NCBI RefSeq assembly: GCF_007751035.1
Contig: NZ_CP036433.1
Coordinates: forward strand, 3,577,001 to 3,641,000
Length of the DNA stretch: 64,000 bases
Direction of reading: 5' to 3'
From: Lignipirellula cremea
GTDB lineage: Bacteria; Planctomycetota; Planctomycetia; Pirellulales; Pirellulaceae
Shown: positions 56,101 through 60,100 of the stretch, one piece after another
How the letters are laid out: every line of letters begins with the position of its first letter
Position numbering within the stretch: the stretch's first letter is position 1
Notes under the pieces: model-generated
The model's database searches: none
What the model saw: only the letters and a program-made list of their open reading frames with translations
What the model was told of the DNA's origin: nothing
Position numbers and translations under genes: made by a program

Positions 56101-56972
56101 CGGTGGAGTTCGACTTTTTTGAAGAAGAGGAAGAGGAAGAAAAGTTCAAGCTGTTCTTCGTCACGCTGGATGTGAACGGGGACTCAAACGCGATTGAAAT
56201 CGCCTTGCCGGTCGACCTGCTGCTGGGCGATCGCCTGGCCGAGCTGTTCAAACGCTTCCCCGACGGCGAGTACATTATCAGCCAGCAGTCGCCCGGCGCC
56301 GAGCCGCTGGAGGTGTTCCATTGGCGCGTCGTGCAGGGGGCGATTGAACCGGCCTTTGTGCGCACTGTCGAAGACACCCCCGACGCCGGCGACGGCAATC
56401 CAGACGAAGCGGCCCCGCCCGCGGCCGAACAAGCCCAGCCCGCGGCGGAAGCGGTTCAGCCGGAAGCGACCGATTCTTCGCGTATCGAGCTGCCGGCCCA
56501 TTGGCTGGGGCCGAATGTTTTTGATCTTGATCGGGGTCTGCTGCACGGGGCGGAAGCGGTTCGCCCCCACGAGGTGCAGCTGGCCGCAGCGGACGATCGC
56601 GGCGCCGCGATGGATTTTGTGGAGCCGTCTACATTTTTCCTGGAGCGGACGGAAGCTTCGATTCACGCCCTGGAAAGCGAGCTGGCCCGTGCCGATGCGG
56701 TGCAGACCGCCTGGGCGGAAGCAGCCGAAGTGTCGCACGAAATGACCGAGGCGACGTTTGAGGCGGATACGGCGACCGAAGAGGTTGCCGGCGGACGGTT
56801 GTCGCGACTGCGGAATCGGCTGGGCCGGGTTTCGGCGGCGGGAGCGGCCGCCCTGGCGGGAGCCGCCGTGACGACTGTCGGCGGCTGGGAGTCCCAGGTC
56901 GAGGAAGCGCTCGACCAGGAGACCCGATCGCTGAAAAAGTCGGCGCGACTGGCGCGTCGGTTGCGCCGATGA
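35112..56972 (+). CDS. giant repetitive surface/adhesin-like protein, 7286 residues
   Basis: One uninterrupted frame of 21.9 kb. AAGGA 8 bases upstream supports ATG 35112. A short basic N-terminus leads to LEIRRVLDA (residues 40-48), similar to the LExR-x-L-A tag of planctomycete exported proteins. There is no ordinary signal peptide. Domains in order: about seven delta-60 repeats (51-422); a parallel beta-helix with ISLREAIEAANN and ending NGGPTQTHALLAGSAAIDTG (425-811); long filamentous-haemagglutinin-like repeats; six autotransporter-associated strand repeats (about 3300-4080); more adhesin-like repeats, with a 115-residue tandem at 6308-6655; a PKD-like IDWGD domain (about 6757-6900); and an acidic C-terminal module ending in a weak hydrophobic segment and an Arg/Lys tail. 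Reading the translation I found no Cys. It is probably a cell-surface or matrix protein; role is inferred. Confidence 0.93.
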   Translation: MPMPSWMKRLLWNNDYGSRAQQEKRRRQQQDYVQLGVLPLEIRRVLDAGGLDPGFGQMGVAVTNVGGNDFLATAAIEDNGQIVAAGEINGDFAIARFNADGSLDTTFGGGDGFATADFGYADHALAIAVDGNGNYVLAGESNADFALARFTSAGVLDTTFDTDGMQTTDIGVSSIDQVRGVAVDSQGRIVAVGFRDNEAAVARYTSAGQLDTDFSGDGKEAYAFAGSRFGAVAIGAADEIYAVGAAVGSNGVDFLVVGYDDEGTESFAAHHDLGGPDFAYSVAIDAGTLVLGGSSAGNFALIRVSAIDGALDLSFDTDGVVVTDFGFDSEEIHSLAIQADGAILATGNVGVLGGATDWGLARYRSDGSADPTFSTDGRLTLDIGEMDQAVAVVPQASENRILVVGAVTDSGSSDVAFARFDAVTTSIKVTSSNDLSNGDTTSIDALLLDPGADGISLREAIEAANNQAGRDTITFDAGVTAITLGGTELAITEELVIQGTGVGSLTISGDDASRIFHITAGAGLVEIRDLHLTKGDAGTGSGGAILTDSSLILDGVRVDQSFAAFGGGLSGDFGASETLLVVNSTFDGNDASVSGGGINVGGAGAVVTLSHSTLSNNRSLAASTGAGGGLVVFGGADANIFNTTLSGNQAASGVGGAAQLSSLGNLVIVNSTVVNNTASDAGGLNLGSITAATIDNTILANNTATTTAAADLANTSANLVTSNSIVEFYAGDLGEDVTVLTGDVADLNLGALADNGGPTQTHALLAGSAAIDTGDSNAANAAGLTTDQRGAGYQRVEGASVDMGAFEKEPVVAPTLLSFTRQTPAEEVTSSSTLVFRATFDADVQNVTADDFIVNGTTGMVTDVQAIDAQTYDLTISTGDLGVVSSTVDLDLDTASQDITDLGNVALANVQPAVDETYRIAASVALSGSDLQVTGLSGADDLLITMDGGDVVVTDAVVGEIGRFTPGVGGFDGNLLVDLLGGNDKLTVDSSVFDAGLTVTYDGGADVDSLALTGSATKVEHQFTNENDGSVLLNDAAFVAYLGLEPIDDQINVAGDRVFTFNDDANAIVLRDDTTEGNVANVSFIDSDGSESVTFTTPTGDVIIHTGDGDDQIDIQGLDAGFNVNVIVHGDLGADTLTGPNAATAWTVDGDRSGSFTSAGLPAGVTVSFDAITNLQGGTDDDAFAVDASGQIGQINGGAGAGSDQLLVADDSAGVTSVVLTGPQSGSVSRNGLAPVLFTQIEPNTLTLTGVADVVITLPDGLTAGVILEDADGGSSGQMRLRSAAVGTPEFVAVVFDNPTGSLTIQGGNASETLTIESVDADFDAALTINLNDGAADQIVVAADLSLGSATSTGDLRLTAETISLDDGNIVTDRVIATNRAGGAAGVFVLDGDVLLGENVQVTTGGGMIDLRQATVSASATNVALELDAGLVGGGDVFLADFDNVAGGQLVGSVSVTTGGLLHLAGGVYLQGGFNLTGAAGIVVDASSVIDTDSIDNGGAGDILLGNVGVSASAAGLSLRLDATAQGNFGDVGGDITVGDVANAAGAGEFLGGFTALTEGAAVILAHGDLLVDGGLLELAGLVQLADTDADNAVRLATSGGQVDLSLASLSAGHLGITATIDSSLSGSTGGTIALGEVKGGNGIGGLMMNTGDPGETAAVTLGGDIKLFQSATVAPVFNIANDADVRIDPTLSAVNLDKVITIDLTSGSGPGGQVQWGQSIVTATAAGAELVIMTGATAAGKDGGNVTLGEVGGATPLSSFSIDSRSTTGVDGRITLGGNASTGNIAIAALQADDAITLAGSVLLAADAGSVVAWTTDPSAAAGAGKIALGNAAIAADNLVSLTLDTRSLASSGGAVTIGSVAGPLQQLTVEAGAQRVQIEGAVGSGVNEEIGELIVNAGDFAIITGGSVLVDVVNGSNAAITITTDAVQLDGTLATTGRATIDTLTAGRRIDLGVDVSGQLVLGDAELDRITASVLQIGSSSSGDILLTADVDLDVAQVATLHLQSGGAINNDGLGTTHTLGADSLALTAVDGIGNVNLLQVATGPTTLAAEVLGAGDLVLHETSDVVVGEVDGVVGLSTFDGLITLTADGQITVDRAVTAGNDGGGADHDVTLTATGAALLVNATITADDEILLTAGATATIDADLLASGPRAVINAGGAITFGTTTAVLVDSGLEATAGGSISQTEALTVAGSALFSAAGFDVVLANAANDFLSVGVTAANDATFVDVNQIVLDSISLTDVALDLGDLSVIAGGSITDSAGVVIAVSGLASFDAGGNAITLGDDAGDTVDFGQLAVSGGVVTIAEDSGTELASVAATDLILTSDGDITDVPLAPIAVSGQTTLAAGVNDILLDGQTNDFNLVVIVGASEVSLADANSLTLGDAAIAGDLIVRIDADQATVSDNAVFTFDALATQSFGGSILVSGGGDSDGDRVLVNRSVTAATSFTIQDMAEVVIVGGADLAASAGDVSLATNVGLVTFSGADGATNQITATDAGGVATVRLAQVASTNDITLTILTEAVELSTVATNLQAGELVLEQNGAGQAIDIGAAGTSDFVLTAAELEAITAARLQIGNAATGGQLNLLADVDLTNGGSVAQVVDLRSNADLVDGGPDAQLTVERIAITANTIGGDTLATDDINLVQGGTGPLELAYQATAGVFITTTGDTQLTAVAGLTTHTSGGGLLDTTGALQISVDGDYTDDMTFIASSSLTIDNAAQVTLDKATAGRLTFQAGTDLLFDTGVVVTTDSTLVNPTHTVELIAGGTVTQTNNTAISVTTNTLMVTADNGVGVSALLRFRFAADRLSVDTSANAGNQFLQDTAGDLIVASLTAGAGNIDLLGSGTLRNAVDDNTADIAGGQITLVSTGVIGGPAAGDALDIAAMGAVNVNSGGAEIRLDSLAVLNVGVIDAGAANVFLNVSDGVSNLAILDALGDDNVVDITAGLLTIEAASTVGVSRLNAVNLAVDALAINDGAGPVGPGATGDVFLTNAGSINLEMILVDGANFLLETLLGGDINNDNSDGLVSAAAITLIAAGGIGIFEDRELTTTSTGVLSLTTQGDDGDGDIRLRETNDLAASRLVVVTQTAGAAAQTVRLATDGVFTVDSDLGHLTDNLEITADGVNGGGAGIEQTAPGVLTGDRVALTATNGDIGSMAAPVAVHTDDASGGVLELTADGDIFVTSASDLTVARVATGLGPDMVKILTTSGAELTLTGDAGYVNLADDAIQLGADGLLTLSSNDLTAASLDIDTTGDNVDIDVSLTLSGLLSVDTLDGGFDLAAGEVITTGTAFNVNLGAGSGDINGMLSGAGELNLDGGQLTLHVDNDYAGLTQVNVGQLTLLTSAGLGSTLAGTIVAEGAVLEFAGGLNVLEDITLSGTLLSTGSSNTLSGLLTLASVDGGVVDTTTDLILAGQITGGGGLVKQGVAAATIQGDNDYTGVTDVQLGRLVVQHNNALGATGGANGTVVQDGAVLVVDDTAAALSISETLTLSGTGEAGFDAALVHLGENASVWLGPITLAADAAIESRGVDAGDSLTLSGGLALDEFEVAFQTTTANSLIVVDGVISQGVNPAVGSVLKSGVGVLEYRGAAANTYTGLTQVDAGVLLLNKTAGVDAIAGDLAIAGGALVQLLANEQINNGSNVDVSALGTWDLNDFDETLNELTGAGLVQLGDVSTGNVLTIGGVDADGFTFAGVIAEQGNLVKEGVGQLTLSGVNTFVGAAAITDGSVLLDATGQLTGVTAIQVGDGLGPVMEQLLLGADDRINDAAVVTVASTGQLGLQNYSETIGGLAGAGVVEFDAAPNNVLTIATVTGDNFIFSGVLQGNGDLVKSGDGEQTLAGAVANTRAGNTSVLGGSLILDKTAGVDAIAGGLVTVGDGLTGATLQLNQANQIGDGTVVLLQADGVWDLNDQSEQVAQLTGSGQAMLGAGDPTTTLTLGDANDFTFDGVISEQGDLVKVGAGVMTLTGDHTFVGAADINGGVLLLNGSLAAGATVNVNNSAVLAGVGAANGAVNIAAGGTLAPGDPAVNAGVGQFTINGLLSVADDGIVAIELNGPADHDVIVFTAGVTLDSGALLSLDFVTAPAAGDNYVFLRNDGVLTVSGEFEGFAENTAVLTAGLPARVLYQSGGDGDDGALTFDGGELVVTGTAGDDQYFIYRDGNTLHLVQGGVLVGENVVGGTTIDSRSIFSGHTIVINAGAGNDTTTILLTRDVNGAGAGDENFNNDFTGVIAFNGEADVDRVEIVSTANGTATAGRLTHQFLDSEQGELTFDNDLDGAGAGFLVQYSGTATIDSQHLAADDQPIVFQEVLLSYDSDAFDLITQAIDLTADAVVPALNRATASGGAADFVFASPVVLLSLQAGEGEDLIDVNSLGTGFDASMLIHAGAEAGDEVNLKVDLLLGSASNTGALTVVADTITVDPGVTIDTTAGTAGEVRLTANVGGVIFGDDASITTTGANAQVAITSGVGGVLFGATTSPGVTIDAGASLLSVQATGAVQASQTKFVTTNASDDAVRVLGSSVDLGDVEFGGGLTVTATSGDATLHGDLQKSGSASGFALIQAAGSIHVGPMVSVGVDTPGGASNTLAITLAADTNALGGGAIDLAINAVLDSNGGDILLGGGDAAGSGFAVGQAGQRDAVSLAAGALVLSGGGQITVRGQGFDDVTPLNNDGRGLFTAVGALIDAGAGDVLVVVSGSDLVTADQTTAQIRGDVLTLEAVGGASADIGETGSLVSIAAAEIHGGAQGGLFRVNELDGVTLDGLRVSQIATLGGNAEIRTNDGDLLLENGAITAGTGDIRLETNAAIIDEENDDAAVNLQGADLQLMAQTGVGGLLAADDDLDLSVDSVSATTVTGDIVLTETSGLTITPGGLQVTGAGGAIVVQVLTGPLLVNGQVANAGSGRVDLHTDNALIALAADVTAAGGDVTLTSANVTVAGDRIIRSNGVAAAGEIRLTGLIDAFDSSDATVDTLTILANGAVTDGDVFLEQNVGDANALNGLEISGAAVLVQNVEIRAGSIDLTASDLTTGVTLNGANLRIQNGQAAAETITVTGIVTLTTDVTVTGAQGAGDDISFSSQIHGDVAGEHTLEFAAGLGDLTVGGEIGSLAGAGRLGGLTITSARNVSLQAVNITVGADNHEGLISTSSFFQAGPIDVVGGRVEITAAGVVGGGTPTESIRLATVDSHGGDVTLTAADDVVLDGAIHSTGEGGQLLLQGIDVGTSIGLGDAALGAGAGGGVHLSSASVANLTTSLQGVDAFATVEFGRVGQSGEIEFALGGGGVSLASETIIHAAGGAVIDIDSNLATTRGGATGNALTVLGSAAAEVQLGADLATRDGAVAVTGDATVRVTGDALRTITTNALVGSGAAVELTGSLVGDGVGNGNDSLLIVAGDGDVTLGGNPSAGLEPAADVSPDSIGGAGANQRFGELGIDTTGDVAINATITADAVRKTGAGGSVFFQGAIDLAGQYSSDPQGDALDVTAVAITFADAASVLSSGGGVDLHGVGDLGSVVIGSGDFSLTGAGSAFRIDGGFDQVSLGADISTSSGQIRIEPGAGQAVTLTGDVRLDTVASGGLGADVIVLGEVDADLAANERVLAIDAGGAGNVDLQGDVGAAAAVDSVAISGLNVGVRSLFTQDGNGAGAANGIDINAVGQLTIDNRGGGATFSTVADPGGAASGVHLAAGGGILLDDLTGATAGLFSILTDSTTDGAVAIDSRLASAANEEQSLSIRAGDATATLGGVIGGGSEFGTGRLGSFESLNDTVITAALGGDSVTLSAVGGLTFGNGAGADQLLLGEDVVLAGDTMTFDAVVDSEAAETRSLTVLDRGATRFNGDIGAAASGELGALVTAAGGRTELNLNTLQVRSSDGSDATVFNDQVLVGEDLTIVQLGAANVEFATTLDASEGVNPDLVIDTTGGLTVFQGAVGSDALGALSDDEGFNSITTDGVQISGGSVTTIGDQTYQGAMELQSDLTLNSSGDIRFDSTVDSAPGAFDLVIGAGVDDVTFGAAVGGAGALGSMTQLGGSGLTTFNGVTVEGDVSIATNNITLATGTLLTNTLGGAGVSLEAMNAIVLAAGTSINATAGQILIAANADDAGSQGFTMAADASLTTTNDTAQALAITVGGAGAADIAFLRTGTGAGRTTITADSIRDINDGLAALNVQSAEAVFVAQNGVGDGNALETRVSLLAASNQQSGAIEIDNTSGAVLQIGAPTGAVIEGVTQNAAGAAIAITNNASVTVNSAVQNTSAGATTLATTAGDLTVNALVENSGMTGGDLSLTAAAAIVINESVAGAEVAITGANDAGGDLRLTAGATLSSTGQIMSTGTTGAGGAIVLQAAGDINLTTSTSLAQVVSTGATGGGDIAITATGTGNISTTAQIASLASQNAAGDITLLAGGAIAIQETTGGESEILSRGDSGGVLSLTAQNGAFSSSGQIVSSGDVGAGGDIMIQALSEITIGTAPAGALARVISMGATDAGQITIQTATGGITTTAAIASIAVANNAGDIRLDAPGAIRVNDASTGDEISSLGGGDGGNLQIATGAGLTSSGQITTTGVAGVGGAIDIDAQSGIVIAATGGELASVVSAGGTDSGSIALDTQTGAIDLTAMILSSSNSTATLHQAGAIDLTAAAGAVTFRQSTLVASLANNGLGGDITVNAQGGDFTSAGQLASVGATDGVVASDATHHGGDITLIASGGIALNDSGETLEIQTNAFTDPANGTIYGKIVGRADDNGATGGLVVFGDNVLVSSTTAQISRLRTQAGDATELVVLIFDDPAIDNDGVAELTVIVNDPLGRNYQIIIDWGDVEADVLGNEVVSVFSYSPTANNGHPVSDPVNGTDPTRLGGNDSDRDPADQYDPTTDTAGEYGGGVAHTFYYRYLYGNPNPNSPGAPVPITVRVEFGVAPDATLNPNASGQNDPAVAAGLLLPTLDPEVFLANPADNTIVFMENGVVISTTATASLKPSGLLIAAVVVNPNVVAATLPEEPETPTEVSLIPLAVQVTQESVEFDFFEEEEEEEKFKLFFVTLDVNGDSNAIEIALPVDLLLGDRLAELFKRFPDGEYIISQQSPGAEPLEVFHWRVVQGAIEPAFVRTVEDTPDAGDGNPDEAAPPAAEQAQPAAEAVQPEATDSSRIELPAHWLGPNVFDLDRGLLHGAEAVRPHEVQLAAADDRGAAMDFVEPSTFFLERTEASIHALESELARADAVQTAWAEAAEVSHEMTEATFEADTATEEVAGGRLSRLRNRLGRVSAAGAAALAGAAVTTVGGWESQVEEALDQETRSLKKSARLARRLRR
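35262..36378 (+). repeat. delta-60 repeats (about seven)
   Basis: The unit is about 50-55 residues, with the pattern LD-x-x-FG, then AIA-x-D-x-GNxVLAG and FALARF. Examples are LDPGFG, GSLDTTFGG, GVLDTTFDTDG and GALDLSFDTDG. These probably form blades or a beta-helix at the N-terminal end of the giant protein. They are common in bacterial surface proteins of unknown function. Confidence 0.85.
45000..47340 (+). repeat. autotransporter-associated beta-strand repeats (about six)
   Basis: Units carry the G-x-LVK-x-G-x-G-x-LTLSG-x-N-x-Y-x-G pattern. Examples are GLVKQGVAAATIQGDNDYTG, GNLVKEGVGQLTLSGVNTF, GDLVKSGDGEQTLAG and GDLVKVGAGVMTLTGDHTF. Two units share LDKTAGVDAIAG-type text (45920 and 46680). 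The block ends with GGTLAPGDPAVNAGVGQ, as in autotransporter passengers, yet no outer-membrane autotransporter barrel follows. Confidence 0.85.
54033..55076 (+). repeat. three tandem units of 345, 345 and 354 bp
   Basis: Unit starts at 54033, 54378, 54723 and 55077 read SSTGQIMSTG, SSSGQIVSSG, TSSGQITTTG and TSAGQLASVG. Each unit carries a G-AGG-I, a GDI-x-L and a late LSLTA-like strand at the same phase. The fourth unit is cut short by the PKD-like region. Confidence 0.9.
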
Positions 56973-57044
56973 TAAAAAAACGAGGGATCCCACAAATTTT
57001 GACGCTGTCTGGCGAGAAAAAGAATCATACTGAACCTGGCCATC

Positions 57045-57090
57045 CCACCCGGCGGCCGGGTGGCAGATCGCAGCCAAGGCTGCCTTTTTT
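57045..57090 (+). terminator. two consecutive hairpins, second with T-run
   Basis: CCACCCGG and CCGGGTGG pair around CGG (57045-57063). A short GCAGC/GCTGC hairpin (57070-57083) then leads into CTTTTTT. Together they should end the giant gene's transcript and separate it from the kinase gene. Confidence 0.7.
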
Positions 57091-57161
57091 CTCACGGACA
57101 GCCTGATTGCCGAACTCCTGAAACTCGAGTTCGCACCTGATTGACCCACGCAAGGTCTTCC

Positions 57162-60100
57162 ATGAATAACGACGAACGGCCCCACGACGACCACGAAAAC
57201 CTGGACCCCCTGGCCGAAGACGGTTCCCAGGAACCGCATCCCGGCGGGTCGGTTCCCGGCGATTCGCCCGTCGGCGATCCCCCCACCGCGCGCGATGACT
57301 TCGCGCCGACCGGGGACGAAGGGAGGGCGACGGTCGACGGCGACGACCCCACGCAACTGCGGCCAGCAGAAATGGGGACGCTCGACGACCTGCCCGCCGA
57401 CGACGAAGCTGTCTGGGCCGAGGAAGACGACCTGCGCGATACAGTTTCCGAGGGGGAGGAAATTTACGAAGTCGAAGAGGTCTTGGACCTGGCAGAGGAC
57501 GCAGAACCGGTGGCCGATGCGGCCCCAGAAGATCAGGCCACGCTGGAAGGTCCCTTGTCCGATGCGGAGTGGACGCATACCGAAACAGTCGAATTTGACG
57601 CCTTGCCTGAGGGTTTTCTCGATCCGAGTTTGACGGTGGACGGCCTGCCGGACGAACTCGCGCCGTTGCTCGACGACTCGCGCCAAACGGTCGATGGTCT
57701 CGGCGACGATCGGCCGCCCGGCAGCGAACCGCCTGCCTGCATGGAAACCGTCGACGGCCTGCCCCTGGAAGCAGACGAACCAGCCGGCATGGGCACGATC
57801 GACGACATTGGCGCGTCCGCGGAGGAACGTTCGCCGCAAGAGCAGACGCTGGATGACATCCGGCTGCCGGAAGCAGACGAACCGGCTGGGATGGGCACGA
57901 TCGACGACATTGGCGCCTCTGCGGAGGAACGTTCGCCGCAAGAGCAGACGCTGGATGACATCCGGTTGCCGGAAGCAGACGAACCGACCGGGATGGGTAC
58001 GCTGGACGATGTCGATCTGACGGATCCGGGTTCCGCCGGAGAAGATACGGTCGACGAACGGCTGTTGGAGGACCCTGAGGTCGAATCGTTGCTGGCGGGG
58101 ACTGCCGGCGCTCCCCTCACGGAGATCGAAGGCACGATCGAAATGACGGGCGAGGAGTTGGCGGCGATCAGGGCCGAAGCGGAAGCCGATGCGCAGTCCG
58201 GCAGTGCGGACGATGCTGACCCGCCCGCTCCGAGCAAACCGCTGAGTCTGGGTCCTGGCGGCTTGGATCTGCCCGCCGATGAAAAGGGGACCGTGTCGGA
58301 GATCTCGCCGGAATGGAACCTGGCGGAGGCCGCGGCTCCGGAAGGGCGCGTGGATCTGCAGTCGCCGCCCCGGCGGGATGAGAAGGCGACGCTGGACGAC
58401 GCCGAATCGCTGCAGACGCACTCCGCCGATGAACTGGATACGGCCGTCGATGCGGACGGCCCGGCCACGGGCAAGGCCACGTCTGGATCTGGACCGGGTG
58501 GTTCTTCGCCAGGCGGGGCCGAACTGCTGCGCACCCTGGATTCCGATGAGTTTGAGCCGCTTGCGGCGCCCTATGACACGGCCAGCGACCGCACGCTGGA
58601 TTCGGATGAATTTGTTAATCCGCCCGGGGTGAACCGGCAAACACTCGATTCGCTCGATGTGCCGGCCGACGAACAGCAGGGCCAGCGCGGCGAACCGCGG
58701 ATCGATCAAACGCTCGACTCGGTCGATCTTCCTCCTGGCCTGTCGGCGTCGGTGGATCGGGCTTCGCAAACGGTCGACGATGTTCCGGCAACTGCGGATG
58801 CAAGCCAGCAAACGCTGGACGACGTCCCGCCGGATTCGCCCGGCGCCGATGACCAGCGCACCATCGATCAGACCATGGATTCGGCCGACTTCCCTTCGCT
58901 GCCGTTTCCGCCTGGCGGGCCGCTGGAAGGGGCGTCCCGAATCGATCAAACGCTGGACTCGGTTGACCTGCCGCCGGACGCGCCAGTCAAGTCGAACACC
59001 GTGGAAGCACGCGCCATTTCGCAAACGCTGGATTCGACCGAGTTTGGGCCGGTCGACGCCAAGGCGTCGGGGGCGACGCTAGAGTCGGGCGAAGTTTCCG
59101 CAGAGATCCCGCCGGAGGACTCGCCCCGCATCAGGGCCACCTGGCAAGGGGCCGTCGGCGAAGCGACCCCTATGACTTCGATCCGGGCCGAGCTAACGCT
59201 GCGTCCGTCGGTCGAGGACGAAACCAGTCTGGTCATCCAGCACCGCAAGTTCGGCGACCGCAGCACCGGCTCCCAAACGCCGGTCGACTACCAGGTGGTC
59301 AAGCAGCTGGGCCAGGGCGGCATGGGCGTGGTCTACGCGGCGAAGCAGACCTCGATCGATCGTACGGTCGCGTTGAAAATGCTCAAGGCCGAAACGGCCA
59401 AACAGAAAGTGCAACGGAACAAGTTCCTCTCCGAGGCGGTCGTCACGGGCGATCTGGAACATCCCAACATTGTTCCCATCTACGACCTGGGGATGAACGA
59501 CGACGGCGCGCTGTACTACGCCATGAAGCGGGTCGTCGGCACGCCGTGGGACGAAGTCGTCCGCAGCAAGGGACTGGGCGAGAACCTGGAAATCCTGATG
59601 AAGGTCGCCGACGCGGTCGGGTTCGCCCACGCGCGGAAGGTGATTCACCGGGACCTGAAGCCCGAGAACGTCATGCTGGGCGGGTACGGGGAAGTGCTCG
59701 TGATGGACTGGGGTCTGGCCATTCCTTCCGACGGCCGGAAGATCGGCGGCATCAAACAGTCCGTCAGCATGGGCGGCACGCCAGCCTACATGGCTCCCGA
59801 AATGGCGGCCGGTCCGTTCGAAAAGATCAGCATCCGCAGCGATATTTATTTGCTGGGGGCGATGCTCTACGAGATCATTTCCGGCAAGCCGCCGCACACG
59901 GGCCGCGATGTGATGAAGTGCCTGTTCGCCGCCGCCAAGAATGAAATCCAGCAGACGACGGAAAAAGGCGAGCTGGTGGAGATCGCCCTGCGCGCGATGG
60001 CGACGGAGCCGGAAAATCGCTTCGGCGCCGTCAGCGAATTCCAGGAAGCCATTCGCCGGTACTTGTCGCATTCGGAAAGCATCAAGCTGTCGGACCGCGC

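Noticed and set aside
35097-56500. Very long open frames on the minus strand under the giant gene (for example 40383-43385 and 48447-52046)
   Set aside because: They are antisense shadows of a GC-rich, repetitive frame. Their translations are rich in Arg, His and Gln or Ser, Pro and Thr with no domain, while the plus frame carries many recognisable repeats.
59706-59714. DWG in place of DFG as a sign of a dead kinase
   Set aside because: The metal-binding Asp is kept, Lys739 and HRD are intact, and DWG is, from memory, common in bacterial kinases of this type.
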